Shown here piece after piece: positions 1 to 10,050 of a DNA stretch of 64,000 bases (within the stretch, counting starts at the first letter, position 1; every line of letters starts with the position of its first letter). This DNA comes from Ctena decussata (lineage: Eukaryota > Mollusca > Bivalvia > Lucinida > Lucinidae). The notes under the pieces are model-generated. The model ran no database searches. It was not told the DNA's origin and saw nothing but the letters and a program-made list of their open reading frames with translations. The stretch covers positions 88,148,979 through 88,212,978 of the forward strand of contig OZ022501.1 of the NCBI GenBank assembly GCA_963989385.1. The letters run 5' to 3'. A program made the position numbers and the translations under genes.

Positions 1-166
1 CTTGCATATATTAAATGAGGGCATACATAAAGTTTTGGATGAGTTTAATTTTCAGCCTGATTGGACCACTGACTGTGGAGTTAGCTGCCCTTGAGCATCT
101 TAAATATCCCTATAGGTTTACAATGTCTCTCAGGTGAGCAATTGTTGCCCTTTGGGCTACTTGTTG
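1..166 (+). mobile_element. 3' end of a Helentron-like repeat, family B
   Basis: This segment matches 15148-15313, the 3' end of repeat B2, with one difference seen by eye in about 160 bases. It ends in GGTGAGCAATTGTTGCCC followed by TTTGGGC and CTACTTGTT, that is, the terminal GGTGAGC box, a short hairpin (GCCC/GGGC) and the CTTGTT end shared by several repeats here. The element continues beyond the left edge of the window. Family assignment is by shared sequence; Helentron-like status is inferred from structure. Confidence 0.75.
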
Positions 167-950
167 TTTCTTTTCATTGACCTTATTAGGGTCATTGACC
201 TTGTTAGAGTCAAACATATAGTTGGGGGCATAGTGTTTTACAAACACATTTTCTAGTTTAAACAGGGTAACTCAATTTGCGAACTAATCTTCCTTCATAC
301 AACATATTTAAAGTGCAATTTAGAAACCAAAAATGACAATGCATCTTACAGATCTGTACTGATAAGCACCAGAGGACCAGTGGTCCTGTAGCTCACTTGA
401 CACCTTCTGTCATTAGACACAATTTGTCATTTCACTCATTTGCTACAAATTTGAAACCAGTGGCTTACAAATTAGGAGTGCACATTTTTCAGTTCATAAT
501 ATAAAAACTTGACTTGATGAAATGATTCTTCTGTTAATAATACAAGACTTGCTTTGCAAATGGGCACTAGCAAAGTTATTGCAAAGTAATAAATTCTTGA
601 GGTACATAACTGTGTTTTGTGATTGTTTTAATTTGCAAGAAAGTAAACCTGCAAACTTTTGTAATAATAAAATTATCTCAATACAGTCACTCTTGATAAA
701 TCAAAGTCAAATTTTATCTCCGACTACATAATCTCAGAATAAATTTTCTGGTCCCAGAAAATTTGCTTTGAGATACCAGTAGTTTGAGAAAACTGGGGTT
801 GAAATGTAAGGAAAAATAAAAAGAAATGTGTCCAGACTATATTGTTTGATATACGCAGGTACTTTGAGATATCAGTATTTGAGATAACAAGAGCCAACTA
901 TATTAACTTGTTTTACAGTAATCTGATAGATCTTATTGACTTTATTTCAG
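167..950. other. No gene recognised; AT-rich presumed intron or intergenic DNA
   Basis: I see no conserved coding frame, RNA gene or repeat boundary here apart from the polypyrimidine tract and TTTCAG acceptor that close the segment before the anoctamin-like exon. Confidence 0.5.
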
Positions 951-1097
951 CAAAGAAATACGTGATCCAATGCTAAACTTCACCATTTGTCCCATGTGTG
1001 ACTATCAGTGCCCTTACTGGTACCTCCATGACAGCTGTATAGTTGGATGTTGGACAACAATGCAATGTCGTCTTTGCTTTGTTCATGTCCTTATGGG
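951..1097 (+). pseudogene. Anoctamin (TMEM16)-like exon, frame broken
   Basis: Anoctamins are membrane calcium-activated chloride channels and lipid scramblases. From base 952 the exon reads KEIRDPMLNFTICPMCDYQC, then PYWYLHDSCIVG: the cysteine-rich extracellular segment (C-P-x-C-D ... C ... W ... SC) that precedes transmembrane helix 1 in this family. The expected continuation into helix 1 is present but displaced: LDNNA is read in a second frame and NVVFALFMSLWG in a third, and about five residues seem missing between SC and LDNNA. The acceptor (TTTATTTCAG) and donor (GGGGTAAGT) are canonical, so this is an exon rather than a processed copy. No neighbouring anoctamin exon was recognised within the window. 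I read it as a decayed or isolated duplicated exon; sequencing error is the alternative. Confidence 0.7.
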
Positions 1098-1778
1098 GTA
1101 AGTTGAATCTGTGGAGATTGATGATGGTTAGGAATCCTGTGAAGTTAAAACAGGGGTCCAAGAATAGAGTTCATGTAGCTTTTAGTACACCTGTATGAAA
1201 CTGTAGGAAGCCTGTTATTGTGACCTTGGCACTTGTGTTAGCATTTACATCTGCATTTGCATGTTTTTGTTCAGTCTGAGGTCATCATTTTCATAAAGCC
1301 TTCAGCTTTCGCAAGAATGAGATAGCATATCTTTGGCAGTGTAGCTCACTGTGCAATGCCCTTTTAAAGAGATTAAACCTATATAAAGCAGCAATACACC
1401 ATATAAGTCATATTGGCATGTAGCTATTACACATCTCACTGTGGTCAGTTTGTAAATTTTGTGAAATTTTGTTACAAATTACATGTACATGTATAATATT
1501 CATATTGTAGCTTTGTGGTAAAGTATGCTTTCATTAGGCAGTGGCACTGGTCGGGGGTATACGTGAGCCCCTGCTCACTTGCTCTAGTATTATCTTCCAT
1601 TTATTGTGTGAATTTGGCTCAGGCTGTCCAAATATTTTCTGTTGAAAAATCATTGTTTGCCATGACTAGCCTGTTGACAAGCAATAGCCATTTTTCTGCC
1701 ATATTGTGAAAGACGTAGTCTTCCTACTTAGACCCAAAGAAGTTTCTCTTTGGTCCCAGATAATTTGTTTCTGTACAT
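1098..1778. other. No gene recognised downstream of the anoctamin-like exon
   Basis: AT-rich sequence. Short open frames exist but none resembles a known protein, and no repeat boundary was found until the SINE target duplication begins. Confidence 0.5.
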
Positions 1779-1792
1779 TCAATCTTACACTG

Positions 1793-2061
1793 CCGGGCCG
1801 GGTAGCGCAATCGGTAGGGCACCTGACTCATAAGTCACAGGTCCTGGGTTCGAGTCCCGGTCTGGCCACATACTTTCGTTTCTCCTTCCGCTGATTCAAG
1901 AAGGGCAGTTGTCGGTTACTGGCGAAAGTGTGTGCACTTAGTACTGGTTAACCGCTTAGGAGGTCTAAGCCTGCCCAGGAATAGTGTGGTTAGGTTAACT
2001 GACCGTCCCGACATGACCTTAGTTGTTTACCGTGGACGTTAAGCATCAAATCAACCAACCA
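1793..2061 (+). mobile_element. tRNA-derived SINE (family S1), full length
   Basis: The head has a pol III A box (TAGCGCAATCGG) and B box (GGTTCGAGTCC) within a tRNA-like fold whose arms GGCCGGG and TCTGGCC pair. The anticodon-like triplet is CAT. A body follows with the landmark TTAACCGCTTAGGAGGTC, and a CAACC-type tail ends it. The copy is flanked by the 14-bp target duplication TCAATCTTACACTG at 1779-1792 and 2062-2075, the hallmark of LINE-driven retroposition. A second full copy lies at 50670-50945 and a palindromic fragment at 38633-38783. The mismatched anticodon arm and the long body argue against a functional tRNA gene. Confidence 0.9.
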
Positions 2062-2075
2062 TCAATCTTACACTG

Positions 2076-2603
2076 GTACAGTGTGACAGGTTGTAGTCTG
2101 GGTGGTCTTGGTCTGACTCCCAATATATTTAGCTCTGTATTGTATATTAGTGTTTACTATCAGGTTAGCCATAATGAGATGTAATCTCAAAAACATTTAA
2201 AAAAAAAAAAAAAAAGGAAAAGAAAGGAATTTTTCACTGGAGATTATTTTACAAATGATATTTAGGTGCCCTGACAATTGTAACCTCAGATTATCTCGGA
2301 TTATATTACAAATGAAAATTTATATCCTGACCATGCCAATGCATGTCAGTTCAGATTATTTTATAATTGTTCTCTGAGCTTGCTGAAAGCATGTAAGCTC
2401 ATTTCAAGTAAACAACTCATGTTAGACAGTTGTTGGTCTGTAGAGAAGTACATACTGGTTGCATGTGGGTACAGTTATATTGACCCAGATATGTTATACT
2501 GGGTAGTTTTAGGCCTTGCAGAGGCAAGATTCTTTTTTATGTTTACCCCTATAACTTGTATCTATCTTGTAAACTAGAAGTCATTTTTAGTGTCAGAATG
2601 GCA
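2076..2603. other. No gene recognised; contains an A-rich tract
   Basis: AT-rich sequence with a poly-A stretch near 2199-2215. An open frame at 2380-2577 has no recognisable domain and I do not support it as a gene. Confidence 0.5.
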
Positions 2604-4192
2604 TTAAGGTGGTGATAATCACTGATTTGGGACAAAGACAAAAAGCTGCATAAAATACTCAAAATAACACTGATCTTTCCAAAACTTAGCAGATGCCTTC
2701 TTTATGTTGTTTCTCATAATTTAGAATCCCAAAATGCAGCATTTGTTAATGTTAAAAAGTGTTTTTATAAGAGGGGCATGTTCAAAAAAAATGTGACCAA
2801 AGTGTGACATTGGAGGTCAAAAATAAACACTCTGCCATAGGTTTAATTTTTATTCCAGACTTATCTACAGTGCTTACAGTTTACAAAACTATATAAATAT
2901 TAATAACAGCATTACTAATAAAAATTTTACAACAATTTTTGTGAAGAGATTTACACCAAAAATCTGTTAAAATGACCAAATTTTATGAAAGCTTTGGAAA
3001 CTAAAATCATGATCGTATCACTTTAAGTTTTTATTATTTGATGCAGGGCACATCGAAATTATGTAAATAATTGCTGTTTTCTATCAGAAACCCGTGAATG
3101 AAATAAAAACTTAAATTTTAACTTCATTTTGATACACTTTTTTAGAAGTAGAGTTTTAAAAACTTCCATATCTTCTCTTTACTTGGCTGTGCCTCAGTAA
3201 AATGTACATTTGGATGATGGCATATGAATGGAGAACTAATCTAGAGAATGATTGTTGATATAAAAACATACTGGTAGTGGTGATGCTATGTCAAAAATGT
3301 GCTAAAAGTTTCAAGAAATGTGTTACACTCCTGAGTATTATTTTCAAACTGCTGGAATTAGCATCACAAGAACTTAAATCATTAATTAAGTGTTCTATGC
3401 AATAAAGTAACACTGACTACATGTTGTTAACATCATTTTTTTCCAAATTTATTGGCCTCTTTAACAAGAAAACTTGGTCTGTTGCTCAGGAGTGTAACAC
3501 TTTTCAGCCATTTGTTGGTACTGTAAAAAAGTTGAATATTCTGCCTTTAGATTTCATTATGAATTTGTTGTCTTCACTATAAATGCAACTTGCAGTCATT
3601 GCTATAGCAAAAAAAACAAAATTATATCTTTCAACTCAATGAACTCATGCTCGGGTGTGCCACAATATATTTGCTATTCCGCTGTCTAAATGCACACAAA
3701 TCAAACAAATACTGAATTTAATTAATTTCTTCTTCACTCTTTCTTTTGGAAATTGAACAGTTTTCTGTGCCAGAATATCATTACCTGTTTACAAAAGAGA
3801 TTACAGAAGTAAAGTTCCATACCAGTTTCAGAAGCTGATGGTCACATTATAAATCAGTAGAAAATGTCCCTTCCTAAAATATCATTAACCTCAAAATCTT
3901 ATCAAAACAGATGGCACTGCATCAAAAAACATTTTCAGATGTTGGAAACATTATATTTAGCATGAAATTAATCCAAATATGTTGATGTAGGGGAAGAAAA
4001 AGTGTCCGAAATGGCATTAAACTTATAGTGCTCAGGAGTGTAACACCTTGAACAATACATGTCATAGCAAAACCTAAATTAAATCACATAATAGCATTAT
4101 CTTGGTCACTTTTATCTTATTATTTTTTCACAAAACACTTGATAGCCATGTAAGGATATTATTTGGAATGCCTCATAGTGATAGATATGAAG

Positions 4193-5721
4193 ACAAGAAT
4201 TCCGCGGAATGCTATGTCGCACCTGCATTGCATTTCCACAGTAGCAGAGATCATGTTGAGAAGAATTTAGAATATAAAGAAAAAAAAAATAGTTTCTGGC
4301 ATTATTCTGACACAAATTTTGTCAAAATCTGCCCAATGATTCTTAAGGTACTGCCATTTTCATGTTTGTGTTATTTTTAGTAACGGTGGATGGCAGCAAT
4401 CTTGAATGGCCAATTTGCCAAAAACCAAAATAGCTCTATGCAAGGATAATTCTGACACAAAATTGGTCCAAATCCATTCAGGGGTTCCTGAAATATAGTC
4501 ATTTTCATGTTTTTGCTATTTTTATCCCCCGACCGAAAGGTTCGGGGGATATAGCGATGAGCCTGGCGTCCGTCCGTCCGTCCGTCCGTCCGTCCGTCCG
4601 TCTGTCCGTCCGTCCGTCCGTCCGTAAACACTTTCTTGTCCGCTCTATATCTTGAATACCCTTTGGAATATTTTCATGATACTTCACAGTTATGTAGAAC
4701 AGGTCATGACGATGTGTCGCGTACAAGAATGGTAACTCTTGCTATTGTACTTTTTGAATTATCTCCCCTTTGGTGATTTTTTGGCAGATTCGTGTCCGCT
4801 CTGTAACTTGAATACCCTTTGGAATATTTTCATGATACTTCACAGAAATGTAGAACAGGTCATGACAATGTGTCGCGAACAAGAATGACAACTCTTGCTT
4901 TCTTACTTTTTGAGTTATTTCCCCTTGATAGTTTTAGGTGTGATTTTTTGGCAGATTCGTGTCCGCTCTATAACTAGAATACCATTTGGAATATTCTCAT
5001 GATACTTCACAGATATGTAGAACAGGTCATGACGGTGTGTCGCGAACAAGAATGACAAATCTTGCTTTCTTACTTTTTGAGTTATTTCCCCTTGATCATT
5101 TTAGGTATGATTTCGTGCCCGCTCTATAACTTCAATACCTTTTGGAATATTCTCATGATACTTCACAGATATGTAGAACAGGTCATGACAATGTGTTGCG
5201 AACAAGAAAGACAACTCCTGCTTTCTTACTTTTTGAGTTATTACCCCTTGATGGTTTTAGGTGTGATTTCGTGTCCGCTCTATAACTTGAATACCTTTTG
5301 GAATATTTTCATGATACTTCACAGATATGTAGAACAGGTCATGATAATGTGTCGCGAACAAGAATGACAACTCTTGCTTTCTTACTTTTGCAGTTATTTC
5401 CCTTTGATGATTTTTAAGTGTCTGCTCCATAGCTTGAATACCTTTTGAAATATTTTCATGATACTTCACAGATATGCAGAACAGGTCATGACAATTTGTC
5501 TCATACATGAATGATAACTCTTGCTTTTAGGCCTAGTGAATTATTTCCCTTTGGTAGTTTGAGCTGCTGTTTGAGTCTCTGCTCCATAACTGTATAACCC
5601 TGGCCAGCTCCAGAATTTGAATAACCGTGAACCTTTTAGAATATTGATGATCATGCTGTGATATCTTATCAGTGTTCCTAACTCTCTCTTACCCCTCCAC
5701 ATTCCCGTGCCCCCTCCCGCA

Positions 5722-5752
<31 letters not shown>

Positions 5753-6655
5753 ATTTTTTTTTTTTCCAGATTTGGATTCTTTGTCCAAATTCACTTACTA
5801 GAGAGCTCAAAGTTAGGTTTGTAGGGCTTTTACTTTAGAAGTTATTCACACATTTTGAAAGTTGAATGTATTGTATGCTATACATTTGTGTATATGGTGG
5901 CTGTTTGAGATATTACCTCTTTTAGCAGTCAAGCATACTGTTTTAGTCTGAGTGTTAGATAATCATGCATCTGTTAACAGTTAATGTCAATCAGAAGCAT
6001 AAAAGAACGACAATATAGTACTAATATGTGTTTTGAAGTGCACCCTTTTTACCAAGGCCCATGGGGGTCTTCGGTCGGGGGATTTGCCATCTCCTCTGAT
6101 GGCTATTTTTAGTAACGACATTGGTGGCCGTCTTGGATGATACATTCCCATAAATGTGAAAAAAAAGAGAAAAACTCCTTTCAAGAATCATTCTGATTAG
6201 ATCTGAGCAAAATCCACTCAGTGTTTAAAGATTATAGGCACCCAAGCAAAATTGAGACTCGTTAACCAAAATAGGTCACTGTGACCTAATTCTGCTACAG
6301 ATTTTTTTTATTTTCATAATTTTCAAAAAGAATGTCCTATTGATGTTCGATGCAAAGTTTCAGCAAAATATACCTATGATTCTAGAGAAAATGTTAATTA
6401 TGTCGTTTTGCTATTTTTAGTAACAGGCGGCCATCTTGAATTCTCGCCCAAGCTGAATTTCTGTAATCTGAATTCCTGTAGTCTGATCATGCTCCATATG
6501 AAATTTATGAACCATGGCTGCAGTGGTTTTGGAGAAATTAACTGTACAAATCTTTAACGCCAGGGTTGACGCAAATGTGAACGGACTGACGGACGGACGG
6601 AATGACGGACGGAAAACCGGACGCCTATATCGCACCTTGCTAAAGCAGGTGCGAC
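4193..6655 (-). mobile_element. Helentron-like element L (minus strand), split by A1
   Basis: Read on the minus strand it begins after a T run with the hairpin GTCGCACCTGC ... GCAAGGTGCGA, then a (GTCC)n tract, then monomers containing the phrase CTAAAAATAGC and a GGCGGCCATCTTG-type motif. It ends with an inverted GCAGGTGCGAC box, the hairpin ATTCCGCGGAAT and CTTGT. T-run insertion, paired terminal boxes, a (GTCY)n tract and a 3' hairpin are the known layout of non-autonomous Helentron derivatives. A1 interrupts it at a CTATTTTT. A perfect AGGTCACTGTGACCT palindrome sits at 6273-6287. A similar 3' hairpin is seen alone near 11970. Confidence 0.7.
4524..6105 (+). mobile_element. Helentron-like element A, copy 1
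   Basis: The element starts ATCCCCCGACCGAA, immediately followed by its inverted partner TTCGGGGGAT to make a head hairpin, and ends with TTCGGTCGGGGGAT and the hairpin GCCATC-TCCTCT-GATGGC. Both sides are T runs. After the head comes (GTCC)n, then about six tandem monomers of roughly 150-170 bp, recognisable by ATGATACTTCACAG at 4676, 4831, 5005, 5155, 5315 and 5459. A run of 29 C (5722-5750) follows the array. Other copies are at 25734 and 27430. Apparent proteins full of RTDG repeats or poly-glycine are translations of the microsatellite and the C run, not genes. Confidence 0.8.
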
Positions 6656-7407
6656 AAAAATGGAATCTCAAAATCTTCAACTTTTGGTCAGTTTCATGGC
6701 AGTACAGCTTTATTTATGTTTAGAAGTTAAATTTATGTTCCAAAATTGCTTGAGGGGGGCTTGGTCTTTATGTATTTGCCTAATAAATGAAAACAACACT
6801 GCTTGTGATAAAGAAATAAGCTATTTTTGTCTTTTTTCAAAAAAGTGTTACACTCCTGAGTGGCTTAAATTGTACATAAGAAGAAAATAAGAGCCAAGAT
6901 GAAGACTTCCTGTGTACCAATAACCATGATGGGGCATGGCATCAGAGTTGACTAAAGCTACCCTGGCAAAAGTTATGGGGTTTCAAATGACAAATGTTAC
7001 ACTCCTGAGTTCAAGGGGTACTTGAGAAGAAGTTGTTTACATTCTGAGATGGATGCTGGTACAGCAACTGGAAAATTTGCAAAACAATATACCATCTTTG
7101 TTCAATGTTTCAGACCATGTTACAGAGATTAGAAGCATCAAAAATAAAAATGACATTTATTTACATGAGAACCTCTTCTTTTTCGGTGCACCAGAAATTC
7201 AGCATAGTGCTGTTGAGTTTAGCCTTACTTGTTCCATGGGTGATGATGAAAGGACATAAATCTTACATTTTCATGCAGCCCAAAGGACATGAAAGTCAAA
7301 CAGATGGCTAATAGGAATGATAACTGGCAGAGTTTTGTAAAAATGCAAGCAGAAAATTCAGTAATCGAAGAAATGTCACACAAAAAGCGTTACACTCCTG
7401 AGTTTTT

Positions 7408-9197
7408 ATACGCCTGTTTGAAAAACGGGACGTATACAGGGATACAGACTAACTAATTTTTCACAGGAGCAAGCTGGGCCCCTAACAACTGAAAATAAGT
7501 CGCCCAGCCAGAAATTTAGGGGCCCACATTTAAAACGTAAGAAACATGAGAATTTTTTTTATTCAGAATCTGCGCGAGATTTGCACTGTTTCCGTAGGCT
7601 TTGTAGTAAATCCTTCTTTCTTCAGGGTTTTGCTTTCTTTAAGCTAACGGGTGTGAAACAGCAGCGATGTATCGCAACATTATTCTCGAAAAATTTACAA
7701 ATCGTCAAGATTTCTGCTGTCAAACGGGCTTACGGAGGAGGGGGCCATGTTGTTGTTCGATGGTGAATAAAATCCAACACACAAGTATGACGGAACACCG
7801 AATGTTCAACGCAGATATCGGTGCGAAAGTTTGCAATGCGGTTTGAGGTGGCGGATTTTACTCCAAAACGAGGGGAGACCAATCTCAGGCGAAAACAGGC
7901 CAGACACTCACTGACAGCTGATGATCGCAAGCTGGGCGACTGTCATTTTAATTTTAGGCGCCCACCCGATTTTTTACTCGCAGTGGGCGAGTGGGCGACC
8001 GCTAGTCTGTATCCCTGGTATATTGATATGGCGCTGGCGTCCGTCCGTCCGTCCGTCCATCCGTCCGTCCATCCGGCGTAAACTTTTCGTTTCCGGATAA
8101 CTCCTCCTACAGTTTACATCCGATCGAGCTGAAGCTTGGTATATAGTAAGACTATGAGGTGGACCAGCGCATATCGTTTCGAGGTTACGCTCCAATGATT
8201 TTTAGCAGAGTTACAGCCCTTTACTTAGAATTTTTGGGGTGTTCGTTTCCGGATAACTCCTCCTATAATTTTCATCCAATTAAGCTGAAACTTTATCCTC
8301 CTATAATTTTCATCCAATTAAGCTGAAACTTCATCGTAAGACTACGATGTGGAGTAGCGCATATTAGACGGAAATTTTGCTCCCATGATTTTTAGCTGAG
8401 TGACAGCCCTTTGAAAAAACGCGTTATGGCAGTTTGTATGGCAATTCTTTAGCATTCCATAACTTGGTTACTCTTTGGAATATCATGATGAAACTATATA
8501 ACAATGTATATGAGGTTAAGACAACGTGTCTCATACAAGAATGGTTACTCCCCTTGACTTAGATTTTGAGTTACCTCCCTTTGATTATTTTGTCAGACTA
8601 TATTTGTACACCTCATATTTAACTAACCCTTTGGACTATTGTGATGAAACTTGATAGTGATGTATATTAGGTTGACACAATATGTCACATATAAAAACGA
8701 TTGCCTCCCCTTACTTACTTTTGGAGTAACCTCCCTTTGAATATTTTCGAAGGCTATTCTTATGCAAGCGATAAGTAGGCAACCGTATGGAATATCTTGA
8801 TGAAAATTTATAGCGATGTGTATTAGGTTGAGGGTGTGTGTCTTATATAAGAATAATTGCTCCCCCTTCTTTATTTATGGAGTCACATCCCTTTGATTAA
8901 TTTCTACGGCTATTCTTGGGCAAGTCATTACTAGGTAAGCGTATGGAATATCTTGACGAAACTTTATAGCAATGTGTATTAGGTTGAGACAGTATGTCTA
9001 ATAAAATAATTGTTTCCCCTTCCTTATTTTTTTTTTAGTTACATCCCTTTGATTACTTTTTTAAGGCTTTTCTTTTGAGAACCTTAGTGTTTTGAATGTC
9101 TTGATAAACTTGATAGCAATGTAGACAAGGATGAAACGGTGCAAAAAAAACCATTCAGAAACGGGCGTATATTGCCCCGCTTGCGGAGCTCTTGTTT
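7408..9197 (+). mobile_element. Helentron-like element C, with element M inside
   Basis: The start is ATACGCCTGTTTGAAAAACG followed by GGACGTAT, which forms a head hairpin, and the end is GAAACGGGCGTAT, a short CCGC/GCGG hairpin and CTCTTGTTT. It sits in the T run directly after the last private 14-mer of element I. A (GTCC)n tract at 8039-8074 precedes tandem monomers whose phrase GAGTTACCTCCCTTTGA is a variant of the one in families A and E. Element M is inserted near the head. Confidence 0.75.
7438..8016. mobile_element. Element M: 579-bp inverted-repeat insertion in C
   Basis: The ends AGGGATACAGACTA and TAGTCTGTATCCCT are exact inverted repeats. Removing this block restores the expected continuity of C from its head hairpin to its (GTCC)n tract. 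The interior has paired GGGCCC- and GGGCG-rich patches but no protein I recognise. I infer a non-autonomous DNA transposon of unassigned superfamily. Confidence 0.65.
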
Positions 9198-9373
9198 GGC
9201 TATATTTTTGACCGTAGCTTTTTTTTTACACAAACTATTTCAATGAATTTTGGCAGGTATCTTCAAAGCGACATGATACATCTTCAGCAACAAAAATAAT
9301 GTACTATTAAAGCCCTGTTTTCTTTAAAATGCTCAGAAATGCTTCGGACACATTTATTTTGAACATGCCCATA

Positions 9374-9925
9374 GAAGATCAAAGGGTAATTTTCTGCGAA
9401 TAAATCTGAAAAAATAATATCATTATTGAAAATATACTTAGTGCTTAGAGTACCTTGTTGCATAATGGAGAGCGTCCTAGCAATTATTTTTTCAAACTCT
9501 TTCACACGTTATCAGGCTGAGCAGATGAAAAAAGATGCTGTCTTTGTCCAATTTTTTTTTGTCAAAACACACAGGTGAGACAGGTGATACTATTTTAACA
9601 AGGTTGAACAATTTCATCGAAACACCACTGATCATGTCAGTAATGTATTATTTATATTGTAGGTGTTAACTTAGGTATGCTTGCCTACCCTATATTTAAT
9701 AAATGCGTCCAGTGTACATTTACTTTGTACATGGTTGAACATTTTAGAAAAAGCTACCATTTTCATCTGGTCTACATTACAATTTGAGAAAGAGTTGGAA
9801 TAAATAATTGCTAGGACGCTCTTCATTATGCAATAATGCACTTTCAGCACTACGTAAATTTTCAACAACGATATTATTTCTTCAGATTTATTCACAGAAA
9901 ATTACCCTTTGATCTTTCCTTATAA
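9374..9925. repeat. Long internal inverted repeat of element H (copy 1)
   Basis: The left arm starts GAAGATCAAAGGGTAATTTT and its diverged reverse complement returns at about 9735-9925, ending TACCCTTTGATC. Arms are roughly 180-200 bp around a loop containing an AAACACACAGGTGAGACAGG segment. The same structure is present in H2 (40829-41373). It would fold into a long hairpin if transcribed. Confidence 0.75.
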
Positions 9926-10050
9926 AAACACTTTTTTTAAGCAGCATGTACGTCTATTTTGTATTCTAAACTGTAAAGAACAACAAAAATAAGAAGTCTG
10001 CTAACTTTCAGGGAGATGCGTTACTTATTTATGGTTTTATGCAGATTTTT

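Larger units (their letters stand above)
2770..9371. mobile_element. Element I: TA-flanked DNA element with six copies of a private 14-mer
   Basis: The ends are inverted: GGGGCATGTTCAAAA near 2773 against TTTTGAACATGCCC ending at 9370, with TA on each side. The matching uninterrupted sequence at 40814-40840 gives the empty site. After subtracting the nested L and C elements the core is about 2.35 kb, close to the 2.30-kb core of the related element Q (58760-62105). The internal starts of the two share AAAGTGTGACAT followed by GAGGTCAAAAA. The motif GTTACACTCCTGAG occurs at 3322, 6847, 6996 and 7389 on the plus strand and at 3485 and 4031 on the minus strand. No transposase frame was recognised; TA flanks would fit a Tc1/mariner-type enzyme acting in trans. 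Confidence 0.8.

Noticed and set aside
1793..1868. A tRNA gene (CAT or CGT anticodon; also at 50672)
   Set aside because: The anticodon arm does not form a proper 7-base loop, and the sequence continues into a conserved SINE body and tail with target duplications.
4377..4726. Open frames on the minus strand rich in RTDGR repeats (also at 17402 and 25617)
   Set aside because: They are translations of the (GTCC)n tract of Helentron-like elements; no domain, and they differ only with repeat length.
5541..5810. Glycine-run open frames (also 28121-28372)
   Set aside because: Produced by the C homopolymer and flanking array of family A; not proteins.
4524..6105. Family A as a classical cut-and-paste MITE because of its 14-base inverted ends
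   Set aside because: No target duplication beyond the T run, a hairpin at each end and the (GTCC)n plus array layout fit Helentron derivatives better.
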